DNA of 22,805 bases from Acidobacteriota bacterium (GCA_003224195.1 QHYP01000203.1:1-22805); one strand, 5' to 3'; shown: positions 7,975 through 14,852, counted from the stretch's first letter. Notes: generated by a model from the letters alone, not told the origin. Made by a program: numbers and translations.

Positions 7975-7991
7975 CTTCGGGCGCGCCGAAG
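7975..7991 (-). other. Small hairpin in the leader of the DsbD-like operon
   Basis: CTTCGG (7975-7980) and CCGAAG (7986-7991) form a six-base-pair stem with a GCGCG loop. It lies upstream of the minus-strand start at 7932. It could be a leader structure, but this is weak evidence alone. Confidence 0.3.
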
Positions 7992-8003
7992 GTTTCTTGA
8001 CAA

Positions 8004-8028
8004 ATTATGGGTGACCGCTTAGCGGTCA
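8004..8028 (-). promoter_or_regulatory. Perfect palindrome (candidate operator) beside a -10-like box
   Basis: TGACCGCT (8012-8019) and AGCGGTCA (8021-8028) are exact inverted repeats around a single T. On the minus strand this palindrome lies just upstream of CATAAT (8009-8004), a -10-like box about 70 bases before the DsbD-like start at 7932. A TTGACA also lies on the plus strand at 7997-8002, but without a good -10. A dimeric repressor or activator site for the thiol operon is the simplest reading. Confidence 0.45.
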
Positions 8029-8175
8029 GCCTGGGCCGCGATTGCACGGTAAGCGAGAAGGCGCTCAGCAGAGACACGATCAATAAACGCACTGAATGCT
8101 TCCGCTTCTTCGTTTCTTCCAAATTCTCAGAATGATTTATCGCAAAAACCGCCCACGGGAAGCAAAAATCGCGTG

Positions 8176-8184
8176 TGGTATAGT
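8176..8184 (+). promoter_or_regulatory. Possible extended -10 promoter for mqnA
   Basis: TGG followed by TATAGT (8179-8184) forms an extended -10 element 26 bases before the mqnA ATG. No good -35 box is present at the usual distance. The predicted leader is about 20 bases. Confidence 0.35.
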
Positions 8185-8209
8185 GGAAAGCCCGGCGAAA
8201 CAACTCACA

Positions 8210-9148
8210 ATGCCGCGTCTCCGCATCTCGGTGGTGCAGTACCTGAATACGGCGCCGCTCGTCTATGGCTTCATGCACGGGCGGCTGCGCGGCAAGTACG
8301 ATCTATCGTTCACGGTGCCTTCGGAGTGCGCGGAAGCGCTGCGCGGCGGCGCGGTGGACATCGCAATCATTCCTTCGATCGAATACGAACGCATCGATGG
8401 GTTGGTGATCCTGCCGGACATCGCCATCGCGGCAAAGAACGAAGTGCGCAGCTTGCTGCTCATCGCAAAAAAGCCGATCGAACAGGTGCAGAGGATTGCC
8501 CTGGACCGCAGCTCACGGAGCACGCAGGCGCTGGTGCGCATCCTTTGCGCCGAGCACTGGGAGATCTCACCGCAATTCTTCGAAGCGCCTCCCGACCTCG
8601 GAAAAATGTTGCAGGCCGCGGACGCGGCCTTACTGATCGGCGATCCGGCGTTGCGGCTTTCGATCCAGATCGAGGGGTCCGCTGTAGAACAACTCGACGG
8701 AAGCGTTGGCTGCATGGCGGCTGAGGCAGATGTCGGCTTGAGGGATGAAACCAAGCTATTCGTGTACGATGTCGTGCAGCATTGGCGGCGGATGACAGGC
8801 TGGCCTGCCGTGCTGGCAGTTTGGGCCGGACGGCGCGAGATCGTCACGCCCGAGGTGGTCTCCGATTTTCTGGCCTCTCGTGACTTAGGCGTGGAGCACC
8901 TGGGGGACATTTGTTGCGCAGCCGAAAAAGAATTGGGGATCCCGGCGCCGGCGCTCGAAGACTATCTGCGGAACAAGGTCGATTTTTCCTTGGACCGGGA
9001 AAACGTCACCGGGTTGATTCACTATTACGGTTTGTGCAAAAAACTGAATCTGATTCCGGAATTCAAGGGAATTGAGATCGCGGCCAGCCCAGGCACGCCA
9101 GTGCGGTATCACGATGTCATTTGGGCGGGGAAACGCGGCGATTCGTGA
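8210..9148 (+). CDS. mqnA: Chorismate dehydratase, futalosine menaquinone pathway
   Basis: This protein of about 312 residues begins MPRLRISVVQYLNTAPLVYG, the characteristic MqnA N-terminus. It also has the motifs VPSECAEAL, VDIAIIPSIEY and ALLIGDPAL. MqnA dehydrates chorismate to 3-[(1-carboxyvinyl)oxy]benzoate, the first step of the futalosine route to menaquinone, in the cytosol. The ATG at 8210 is chosen over the upstream ATG at 8096 because homology begins there. The 38 residues before it look like translated intergenic DNA and would cover the candidate promoter. The Shine-Dalgarno match is weak. Length is a little above the usual 250-290 residues. It lies 46 bases upstream of mqnC and is probably co-transcribed. 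The other pathway genes (mqnB, mqnD, mqnE) are not in the window. Confidence 0.9.
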   Translation: MPRLRISVVQYLNTAPLVYGFMHGRLRGKYDLSFTVPSECAEALRGGAVDIAIIPSIEYERIDGLVILPDIAIAAKNEVRSLLLIAKKPIEQVQRIALDRSSRSTQALVRILCAEHWEISPQFFEAPPDLGKMLQAADAALLIGDPALRLSIQIEGSAVEQLDGSVGCMAAEADVGLRDETKLFVYDVVQHWRRMTGWPAVLAVWAGRREIVTPEVVSDFLASRDLGVEHLGDICCAAEKELGIPAPALEDYLRNKVDFSLDRENVTGLIHYYGLCKKLNLIPEFKGIEIAASPGTPVRYHDVIWAGKRGDS

Positions 9149-9194
9149 GGTCGAAGGATGTATTAGAAAGCGGAAGCGAGAGCCAGGAAGAAAA

Positions 9195-10229
9195 ATGGGG
9201 CTGACAAACGAGCAGGCGCTCGAAATGTTCCGGTCCGATGACCTGATCGGCATCGGGATGGCGGCGCATCAAGCACGCCTGGAGAAAAACGACCCGCGCA
9301 TGGTCACGTATCAGATCGACCGCAACATCAATTACACGAATTTCTGCACGGAGTATTGCTCTTTCTGCGCTTTCTACCGGCCGCTCGGGGCGAAGGACGG
9401 TTACATTCTCTCGTTCGAAACCATTTACCAAAAGATTGAAGAGATGCTCGAGCTCGGCGGCACCGGGATTCTGCTGCAGGGCGGCCTGCATCCGGACCTG
9501 CAGATCGGGTACTACGAAAATCTGCTGCGCTCCTTGAAGCAGCGCTTCCCGCGCGTGCACTTGCACTGCTTTTCGGCGCCGGAGATCCTCTGCATCGCGG
9601 AAGTCTCCGAGCTCTCCGTGCGCGACACGATCGCCCGGCTGATGGACGCCGGGCTCGACTCGATTCCTGGCGCCGGCGCAGAAATTCTCGACGATGAAGT
9701 CCGCGCGCGGATTGCGCGACTGAAATGCACCAGCGACGAGTGGGAGAACGTACACCGCACGGCGCACGGGCTCGGCCTGCGCACCACGGCCACGATGATG
9801 TTCGGGTGCGGCGAGGAGTACCGTCACCGCGTGAATCATTTCGAGCGCCTGCGGCGGATACAGGAAGATACCGGAGGCTTCACCGCCTTCATTCCGTGGA
9901 TGTTCGCCGCGGAAAACACGGCGCTCGGGAAGAAAGTGCAGGAAACGACCGCGGTCGATTACTTGAAGACCCTTGCCATCAGCCGGCTCTACCTCGACAA
10001 CATCGACCACATTCAATCGAGTTGGCTCACGCCCGGGATCAAGGTTTGCCAGGTGGGCCTGCAGTTTGGCGCGGACGACGTGGGCAGCATCCTGATCGAG
10101 GAAAACGTGGTGTTCGCCGCCGGCGTGCGCAACCGCACCAACGAATCCGAGTTGCGCCGCATCATTTCCGACGCAGGATTTATTCCGGCGCAGCGCGACA
10201 CGCTCTACCGCTCCTACCTCTTGAAGTAA
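9195..10229 (+). CDS. mqnC: Cyclic dehypoxanthinyl futalosine synthase (radical SAM)
   Basis: This 344-residue radical SAM enzyme has the cluster motif CxxxCxxC as CTEYCSFC (Cys51, 55, 58). It is preceded by RNINYTNF and followed by AFYRP, which is diagnostic of the MqnC/MqnE/CofH group. Further family motifs are LLQGGLHPDL, FSAPEI, DSIPGAGAEI, TTATMMFG and FIPWMF. It cyclises dehypoxanthine futalosine to its cyclic form in menaquinone synthesis. The QGGLHP and PGAGAEI motifs and adjacency to mqnA favour MqnC over MqnE or CofH. AGGAAG at 9185-9190, four bases before ATG 9195, fixes the start. Length is close to the family norm. It is the second gene of the mqnA-mqnC pair. Confidence 0.93.
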   Translation: MGLTNEQALEMFRSDDLIGIGMAAHQARLEKNDPRMVTYQIDRNINYTNFCTEYCSFCAFYRPLGAKDGYILSFETIYQKIEEMLELGGTGILLQGGLHPDLQIGYYENLLRSLKQRFPRVHLHCFSAPEILCIAEVSELSVRDTIARLMDAGLDSIPGAGAEILDDEVRARIARLKCTSDEWENVHRTAHGLGLRTTATMMFGCGEEYRHRVNHFERLRRIQEDTGGFTAFIPWMFAAENTALGKKVQETTAVDYLKTLAISRLYLDNIDHIQSSWLTPGIKVCQVGLQFGADDVGSILIEENVVFAAGVRNRTNESELRRIISDAGFIPAQRDTLYRSYLLK

Positions 10230-10237
10230 CCAAGACC

Positions 10238-10258
10238 GGGCCGAGACAAACTCAGCCC
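10238..10258. terminator. Hairpin between convergent mqnC and RNase H genes
   Basis: GGGC (10238-10241) and GAG (10243-10245) pair with CTC (10251-10253) and GCCC (10255-10258), with one C/A mismatch and an ACAAA loop. It fills the 33-base gap between two convergent stops. No T-tract follows on either strand, so intrinsic termination is uncertain. Confidence 0.35.
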
Positions 10259-10262
10259 AACG

Positions 10263-10904
10263 CTACCAACGGCGGAAGTGAATGGTGAGTTCCACGTCGG
10301 AACCTTCCGAAAGATCGAGCGGCTCGAGCGGATGAAGAGCGCCGCCGCTGTACCGGGCGCGAATGCGGTGCGCTTCGTTTTTTGCATTTCGAGTTCCGGA
10401 TTTCGGAGCCGCAAAACCGGCCGGAGAAGCAGAGCTTTCGTCGAGGGCCTGATTGGCCAGCTCATCGGCTTCCCGATTCCGCTCGCGAACGACATGCTCG
10501 ATGGCGAAAGACTGGAAATCCCCGCACATTTTCCTGGCTTGCTCGAACAGGGGCCGCAGATCGGCGCTTTTCACCTTGTACTGGCCGCGCATCTGCTTTA
10601 CGAGCAATTCGGAGTCGCTTTCGATGCGCAGGGCGCGAATGCCGTGGGATTGCGCGTAGTCGAGCGCTGCAATCAGACCGTAATACTCCGCTACGTTATT
10701 GGTGCACTGGCCGACGTATTTCTTGAGCCTAGCGACGACAAGGCCCGATGGATCCCGCACGACAACGCCATAAGATGCCGGGCCGGGATTGCCGCGCGCC
10801 GCTCCGTCAATATTCGCCGTGTAGGACGGGCCGCGGGCGGGCGAGGCGGGAGGGGCGCCCTCGAATAATCCGCTGCCGCGTGATGAGGGGGAACGCTTTG
10901 TCAT
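10263..10904 (-). CDS. RNase HI-like protein with C-terminal DUF104-like tail
   Basis: This 213-residue protein has an RNase H fold at about 27-155 with all four catalytic acidic positions: Asp33 in DGAARGNPG, Glu73 in NNVAEYYG, Asp97 in IESDSELL and Asp147 in READELAN. RNase HI degrades RNA in RNA-DNA hybrids in the cytoplasm. The last 36 residues (about 178-213) read RIRARYSGGALHPLEPLDL followed by SEGSDVELTIH. This resembles the short beta-rich DUF104/AF2212-like antitoxin fold (pattern I-x-A-x-Y-x-x-G-x-L-x-P-L-E-P-L-D-L-x-E-G). The ATG at 10904 overlaps the preceding gene's stop as ATGA, indicating translational coupling. The in-frame ATG at 10994 would add 30 unsupported residues inside that gene. 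Confidence 0.85.
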   Translation of the reverse strand: MTKRSPSSRGSGLFEGAPPASPARGPSYTANIDGAARGNPGPASYGVVVRDPSGLVVARLKKYVGQCTNNVAEYYGLIAALDYAQSHGIRALRIESDSELLVKQMRGQYKVKSADLRPLFEQARKMCGDFQSFAIEHVVRERNREADELANQALDESSASPAGFAAPKSGTRNAKNEAHRIRARYSGGALHPLEPLDLSEGSDVELTIHFRRW

Positions 10905-11674
10905 GCGGAGGAATCGGCTGCCGCCGACGCGCCCTTCCCGGCGGCTGGCGTGTTCACGGAAGCGGCTTCCACAAAATAGAGAATCCGGCCGCACGTCTCG
11001 CAGTGAAAAACCTCATGATTCGATTCGCGCCGCAGCTCCTGATAGATGTGCGGCAAAACGCGCATGCCGCAGGCGAGACACTGTTCCTTGCGCGCTTCCG
11101 CCAGCACGATGCCGCGATGGCGTTTCGCGATGCGCGAATAGAGTTCGCGCAAGTCTTCCGGGACCGGGGCGAGAGCCGCCTCGCGTTCGGCAAGCGCGCC
11201 TTCGAGCTCTTTCTGCCGGGCGGCCTGTTCTGCCTCAATCAGCCGGTGGTCTTCAGCGACGGTCCTTTCCGCATCCTTGAGCAGAGCTTCAGCGGTCCTG
11301 ATTCGGCGGTCGATCTCTTCGCCGGCCATCATCTGCTCGAGCAGGCGATCTTCGGCCCTGGCGACTTCCGCTTCGGCATTGGCAATTTCGTGCTGGAGCG
11401 CCTTGAAAGCCTCGTTAGTCTTTATCGCGGCGCCCTGGTCGCGGTATTTGCGGGCGCGCTCTTTCCACTGTTCCACGTCGAGCTCGAGCTTTTTGCGCTC
11501 CGTGAGACTGTTCGTGTGGGCCTGCTTGGCGCTGGCGAGTTCCTGCCGGGCACCGCTGAGTTTTGCGTCGGCCTCACGGATGCGTATTGGAAGGGACTGA
11601 AGCTGGCTGCGCAGGGCGGCGATGCGCTGGTCGGCACGCTGGAGTTCCAGCAAGTGGGGAATCGCGGGATGCAT
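10901..11674 (-). CDS. CT398/CdsZ-type coiled-coil protein with C4 zinc ribbon
   Basis: In this 257-residue protein residues about 8-170 are a long, highly charged antiparallel coiled coil containing KTNEAFKALQHEI (85-97), the conserved turn motif of this family. A C-terminal zinc ribbon follows with CLAC (Cys199, 202) and CETC (Cys225, 228). The family (PF02591; chlamydial CT398) is widespread and often described as a putative nucleic-acid-binding or scaffold protein; the cellular role is unsettled. The tail is Ala/Ser-rich. The stop overlaps the RNase H start, so the two proteins may work together. The start ATG has no strong ribosome site, and a -10 element lies only ten bases upstream, suggesting a leaderless or near-leaderless mRNA. 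Confidence 0.88.
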   Translation of the reverse strand: MHPAIPHLLELQRADQRIAALRSQLQSLPIRIREADAKLSGARQELASAKQAHTNSLTERKKLELDVEQWKERARKYRDQGAAIKTNEAFKALQHEIANAEAEVARAEDRLLEQMMAGEEIDRRIRTAEALLKDAERTVAEDHRLIEAEQAARQKELEGALAEREAALAPVPEDLRELYSRIAKRHRGIVLAEARKEQCLACGMRVLPHIYQELRRESNHEVFHCETCGRILYFVEAASVNTPAAGKGASAAADSSA

Positions 11675-11683
11675 CTCAAATCG

Positions 11684-11692
11684 ATTCTAACA
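11684..11692 (-). promoter_or_regulatory. Extended -10 promoter for the zinc-ribbon/RNase H operon
   Basis: On the minus strand TGT followed by TAGAAT (11689-11684) is an extended -10 with five of six consensus bases. No clear -35 is seen. Transcription would start around 11677, only about three bases before the ATG at 11674. Confidence 0.4.
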
Positions 11693-11800
11693 TACCGCCT
11701 CGCTGATCCCTCCGTTGCGGCCAGGGCAGGGCCGCGTGTCCGGGGTGGGCAAGATCCAGGATGAGTCTTTTTGGCCCCCTCGCGCGTATGTCTTTGTAGG

Positions 11801-12415
11801 ATGAGTACAGCATCGGAGGCCGTCTGGGGGGAGCCGTTGGGACTGGAATCCGAAGGGGTGCGTTTGCGGCGGGGCGACCCCAGCGCGTTCGACGAGCTGC
11901 TCACGCGCTACCAGCACCGGCTCTACCGGTATCTATTGCGCATCGTTCGTGAGCCGGCCCTGGCGGAGGACCTCTTCCAGCAGACCTGGCTGCGCGTGAT
12001 CGAGAAGGCCCGTCAATTCGACGAGCGGCGCAGCTTTGAGGGATGGCTGTTCACCATCGGGCGCAACCTGGCCCTCGACCACCTTCGGCGCTACCAGCCG
12101 GAGAGCCTCGACGAGCCCCTGCCCGGGGAACCCGCTGGCGAGCCACGGGAGGCACGGCTGGCGGCAGACGGTCCTTCGGCGCTCGACCGCGTGCTCCAGC
12201 GCGAGCGTTGGGAGCGGCTTGCGGCGGCGATGGATTTGCTGCCGTGGATTTATCGCGAGATTCTGACGCTGCGATTCGAGGAAGAGATGAAAGTGGAGGA
12301 GATGGCTGATGTCCTGGATGTACCGCTCTCGACGGCGAAAACGCGTCTGCGCCGCGGCCTGGAAATGATGCGCGAGACACTCAAAAAGGGCCCAACAGGG
12401 GGCGCACAGGCATGA
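11801..12415 (+). CDS. ECF-type RNA polymerase sigma factor
   Basis: This 204-residue sigma-70 family protein has region 2 at about 22-95 (FDELLTRYQHRLYRYLLRIV, AEDLFQQTWLRVI, FEGWLFTIGRNLALDHLRR) and region 4 at about 130-190 (LLPWIYREILTLRFEEEM, VEEMADVLDVPLSTAKTRL, RRGLEMM). Regions 1 and 3 are missing, as in extracytoplasmic-function sigma factors. A polar linker of about 30 residues (PESLDEPLPGEP onward) joins the two. It redirects RNA polymerase and should be held inactive by the membrane-anchored anti-sigma factor that overlaps its stop (ATGA). The start at 11801 is the first ATG fitting homology, but its ribosome site is poor; a TTG in good GGGGAG context about 40 bases downstream is an alternative. 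Confidence 0.88.
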   Translation: MSTASEAVWGEPLGLESEGVRLRRGDPSAFDELLTRYQHRLYRYLLRIVREPALAEDLFQQTWLRVIEKARQFDERRSFEGWLFTIGRNLALDHLRRYQPESLDEPLPGEPAGEPREARLAADGPSALDRVLQRERWERLAAAMDLLPWIYREILTLRFEEEMKVEEMADVLDVPLSTAKTRLRRGLEMMRETLKKGPTGGAQA

Positions 12416-12885
12416 GCGAACACGAAGCCATTCGCAAACTGCTGGCGCTGGCCGCTGCCGAGGCGCTCGAGGAAGGGGAACTGCGCCGCGTTGAGGAGCA
12501 TCTCCGCGAGTGTTCGTCCTGCGCGGCAGAATGGGATGCATGGCGCGCGCTCGCTCGTGGGATGCGCGGCCTGCCCACGCCGCAGGCGCCGGCGCTGCTG
12601 GTGGAGCGCACGCGGGTGCAGATGCACGCACGTCTCGCGGCGGGCAGAGATCGCAGGTTGAATGCCTGGCTCATGGGATTTCTGGTCCTCTTCAGCTGGA
12701 CCCTGGTCCTTGGAACTTGGCCGGTGGTGCGCATGGTGAGCACGGGCGCCCTGAGCTGGCTCGATCTCAGCTTTCAGCGCACGTGGACAGGTCTGGCAGG
12801 GTACACATTGATGGGTTGGGTGGTGGGCGGCGTCGCGGCCTTGATCATTGGCCTGCGCCATGCAACGGCAAGGAGAGCAGCATGA
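12412..12885 (+). CDS. Membrane-anchored zinc-finger anti-sigma factor
   Basis: In this 157-residue protein the cytosolic N-terminal part carries HLRECSSC (His30, Cys34, Cys37), the HxxxCxxC motif of the ZAS anti-sigma domain. An upstream His (residue 4) is a possible fourth ligand. Two transmembrane helices follow, at about 84-106 and 127-147. By family it should bind the sigma factor encoded immediately upstream and release it in response to an envelope or redox cue. The start codon overlaps the sigma stop and its own stop overlaps the next start, both as ATGA, so the three genes are translationally coupled. The identity rests on the motif, topology and context; the sequence is otherwise divergent. 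Confidence 0.8.
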   Translation: MSEHEAIRKLLALAAAEALEEGELRRVEEHLRECSSCAAEWDAWRALARGMRGLPTPQAPALLVERTRVQMHARLAAGRDRRLNAWLMGFLVLFSWTLVLGTWPVVRMVSTGALSWLDLSFQRTWTGLAGYTLMGWVVGGVAALIIGLRHATARRAA

Positions 12886-13388
12886 GTCAAACGAACGGCT
12901 TCTGGAAGGTGGTCCCACCAACAGCGAAGATCATCGCAGCCATCTCCTACGTCGGCTTCGGTTTGCTGATGCGCTTTGCTATGTTACCGACGGATCCGGA
13001 CATGCGGCAGTGGCTGGACTGGCAGAAGGATCTTTTCTCCGCGGGTGTTCCCCTTGTTGTTCCGCTTTACGTGCTGGTTGTGGGGTATGTGTACGGTGAC
13101 GCCAAGCGAAGAGGCATGCGCCGCGTGATGTGGACGATTCTTGCGTGTCTGCCGTACTTCGTCGGCGTCATTGCTTATTTTATCCTACGCGATCCGTTGC
13201 CGAGGCCATGCCCTAACTGCCAAACAGTGGTGCGCGCCGCGTTCCCCTTCTGCCCGAAGTGCGGCACATCCGTGACACGCTTCTGCTCGCAGTGCCGTCA
13301 CGCGGCGGAACCCACGTGGGCGCACTGCCCTTACTGTGGAGCCAATTTGGCTGCGGGCCTCCCGACAACGGCTGGCCCGGGCGAGTAA
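12882..13388 (+). CDS. Membrane protein with double zinc ribbon
   Basis: In this 168-residue protein the N-terminal half has two or three hydrophobic segments (about 16-34, 53-71, 83-102). The stretch around VMWTILACLPYFVGVIAYF resembles the short membrane module found at the N-terminus of some phospholipase-D-like proteins. The C-terminal half has eight cysteines in four CxxC pairs (110/113, 124/127, 135/138, 149/152), arranged as two zinc ribbons, followed by a Gly/Pro tail. AGGAG at 12871-12875, six bases before the ATG, and the ATGA overlap fix the start. As third gene of the sigma/anti-sigma operon it may be a sensor, an accessory regulator or a target. Its function is not known to me. 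Confidence 0.75.
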   Translation: MSQTNGFWKVVPPTAKIIAAISYVGFGLLMRFAMLPTDPDMRQWLDWQKDLFSAGVPLVVPLYVLVVGYVYGDAKRRGMRRVMWTILACLPYFVGVIAYFILRDPLPRPCPNCQTVVRAAFPFCPKCGTSVTRFCSQCRHAAEPTWAHCPYCGANLAAGLPTTAGPGE

Positions 13389-13465
13389 TCAGGATCTGGT
13401 TGCGATCAGCCCGTTCTTTCCTTCTTTCTCGACATTGCGGTCCGGAACTCGACCTCGGAAAGGGG

Positions 13466-13494
13466 TTCGCCAGCGGAACAGTCCCCGTTACAAT
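13466..13494 (+). promoter_or_regulatory. Possible promoter for the tautomerase gene
   Basis: TTCGCC (13466-13471), a 17-base spacer and TACAAT (13489-13494, five of six consensus) give a transcript starting near 13501. That leaves room for the AGGAGG at 13512-13517. The -35 is weak. Confidence 0.4.
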
Positions 13495-13523
13495 GCGCCA
13501 AGAATCAATCCAGGAGGGTACTC

Positions 13524-13721
13524 ATGCCGCACGTGCAAATCACCTGGGTCGAGGGCCGTACGCCCGACCAGAAGCGCAAAATCGCGGAGCGCATCACCGA
13601 GGCGCTAACCGAAGATGGCCGGGCTAAGCGGGAAAACATTCACGTGGCGTTCCTTGACTTACCGTCGGTGAACTATGCCGAGGCCGGGGTGCTCGTGGCG
13701 GACCAGAAGCGCACGCCGTGA
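13524..13721 (+). CDS. 4-oxalocrotonate tautomerase-family protein
   Basis: This 65-residue protein begins Met-Pro, so removal of Met exposes the catalytic N-terminal proline of the tautomerase superfamily. The pattern EGRTPDQKRKIAERITEAL (10-28) is the family's first helix, and length and beta-alpha-beta layout match the 4-OT subgroup. Such proteins tautomerise 2-hydroxy-dienoate or related enol substrates as oligomers in the cytosol. The substrate here is unknown and no catabolic genes are adjacent. AGGAGG at 13512-13517, six bases before the ATG, supports the start. It appears monocistronic and ends directly before a hairpin. Confidence 0.88.
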   Translation: MPHVQITWVEGRTPDQKRKIAERITEALTEDGRAKRENIHVAFLDLPSVNYAEAGVLVADQKRTP

Positions 13722-13743
13722 GGCGCGGGGCAGACTCCGCGCC
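13722..13743. terminator. Hairpin after the tautomerase stop
   Basis: GGCGCGG (13722-13728) pairs perfectly with CCGCGCC (13737-13743) across an eight-base loop, starting at the base after the stop. It lies between convergent genes. There is no T-tract, so the terminator assignment is tentative. Confidence 0.4.
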
Positions 13744-13770
13744 CTGGCGTCCATGAAGGCGGAATCTGTC

Positions 13771-14121
13771 TTACGAGCGTGCTTCGCGGCGCACTAGCGT
13801 CGCGTCAACGAAGTATCCGATGCCGATGGCGAGTGGAATGGCGCCAAAGGCCGCAGCAACCCAGGCGTCCGACTCGACACGCGCGATCAGCGCAAATGTC
13901 GCGATGTAGCCGAGCGCTCCGGCAACGAGCAGGATGCCTGCCCGGCGCGAACGCGCCGCCTGCGAAAGCTCAGGTTCCAACGGCACGGTCACGCCACGCG
14001 CGATGGCCGCGAGTTTCTCTTCGCTCCGCAGCTTGCGCACGCGGTAGTAGGTGTACAGCGCTCCCAGAGGAATTCCGAGGCCCATGATCACGGCCACAAG
14101 GCCGATCAACTCTCCACCCAT
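13771..14121 (-). CDS. Small membrane protein, DUF6249-like
   Basis: This 116-residue protein has an N-terminal transmembrane helix (about 4-24), a basic cytosolic loop YYRVRKLRSEEKLAAIARGV, and two further hydrophobic segments near residues 60-80 and 86-106. The loop pattern R-x-E-E-x-x-A-x-I-A-x-G is typical of a family of small bacterial inner-membrane proteins often listed as DUF6249, of unknown function. These are frequently seen near ECF sigma and anti-sigma genes, which fits the operon at 11801-13388 nearby. On the minus strand AAGGAG precedes the ATG by seven bases and excludes the longer frame starting at 14199. Confidence 0.65.
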   Translation of the reverse strand: MGGELIGLVAVIMGLGIPLGALYTYYRVRKLRSEEKLAAIARGVTVPLEPELSQAARSRRAGILLVAGALGYIATFALIARVESDAWVAAAFGAIPLAIGIGYFVDATLVRREARS

Positions 14122-14238
14122 GTTCTTGCTCCTTCGTATGCCGCAGCAGCGGCGCTGACGGTGAATTCGAGGCCCTTCTGCATGGGGATACGCAGGCAAG
14201 GAGTGAAATGTTCCCTTTCGAGGATGAAACGGCCGGCT

Positions 14239-14631
14239 TTATTCGGTTTCGCGGATCTGCAGGGTTTGGTCCACCTGGATCGTGGGATACCGGATGGAGG
14301 GGTCGCCGGGGCTCGGCGCGTGGCGCGCGGTGATCGTAAAGTCTGCTCCGGAACACTCGATCGTGTAGGTGTAACCGCCGCGCTCGGCGGCGCGCTCCAT
14401 CAAGATCGTGCGCGAGGAGATCAATTCTTCGAACGATGCGCAGCGGCTGTTCAGGGCCATATACTTCCGCTCGCCCTGGGCAATCTGGAGGAGATCGCTC
14501 TTCACGGCAGTGAGCAGGATGGCCTGCGTCGGCGCCGTACCGTCGCTCGCGGTGGGTAACCGCCGCACATAGAAGTAATAGATGCCCGCAATGATAAGCG
14601 CCGCCACGAGAAGTTTGCCGAACGCCCGCAT
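14239..14631 (-). CDS. Membrane-anchored pseudopilin-like protein, unknown function
   Basis: This 130-residue protein has an N-terminal transmembrane segment (about 6-21) followed by a periplasmic domain. The region LLQIAQGERKYMALNSRCASFEELI (48-71) resembles the start of the globular domain in pseudopilins, where an alpha helix leads to an 'ER-Y-x-x-x-x-x-x-Y-x-S-x-x-E-L' pattern. Two cysteines (64 and 93) could form a disulfide. No canonical prepilin peptidase motif (Gly-Phe-Thr-x-x-Glu) is present, so secretion by that route is not supported. The start at 14631 has GAGGCGAG nine bases upstream. The next gene begins 117 bases downstream on the same strand. Function is unknown. Confidence 0.55.
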   Translation of the reverse strand: MRAFGKLLVAALIIAGIYYFYVRRLPTASDGTAPTQAILLTAVKSDLLQIAQGERKYMALNSRCASFEELISSRTILMERAAERGGYTYTIECSGADFTITARHAPSPGDPSIRYPTIQVDQTLQIRETE

Positions 14632-14789
14632 AGTAAAATTCTCGCCTCGGTCGGGCACTGCGGCAAGGACGATGGAACTCGGCGTGCGCAAGAGAATACG
14701 GGCGGGTTGCCTGATTTGACTTCGACTCAAAAGGCCGCGCAGCACTGCTCACCACATGGCGACTCTTGTACGCGCACGCCGCTTCCCCG

Positions 14790-14819
14790 TTGACACGGTG
14801 GGCCACTTCCAGTTACAAG
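14790..14819 (+). promoter_or_regulatory. Promoter for the FecR-domain gene
   Basis: A perfect TTGACA at 14790-14795 is followed after 18 bases by TACAAG (14814-14819, four of six consensus). The predicted start near 14826 leaves a leader of about 27 bases carrying AGGAG at 14839. Confidence 0.45.
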
Positions 14820-14852
14820 GAGGCAGCCTTTCCCGTACAGGAGAATCACCAA

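Noticed and set aside
7997..8002. TTGACA as -35 of a plus-strand promoter for mqnA
   Set aside because: At 16-18 bases downstream there is no -10-like hexamer, only the palindrome, and mqnA is about 200 bases away.
8096..8209. N-terminal extension of mqnA from the ATG at 8096
   Set aside because: MqnA similarity begins exactly at the ATG at 8210, and the extension covers the candidate promoter.
7604..8278. Minus-strand open frame of 224 codons across the mqnA upstream region
   Set aside because: It overlaps the DsbD-like gene in another frame as well as the mqnA start, and has no domain or ribosome site.
10748..11764. Plus-strand open frame of 338 codons
   Set aside because: It is antisense to the RNase H and zinc-ribbon genes and shows no domain of its own.
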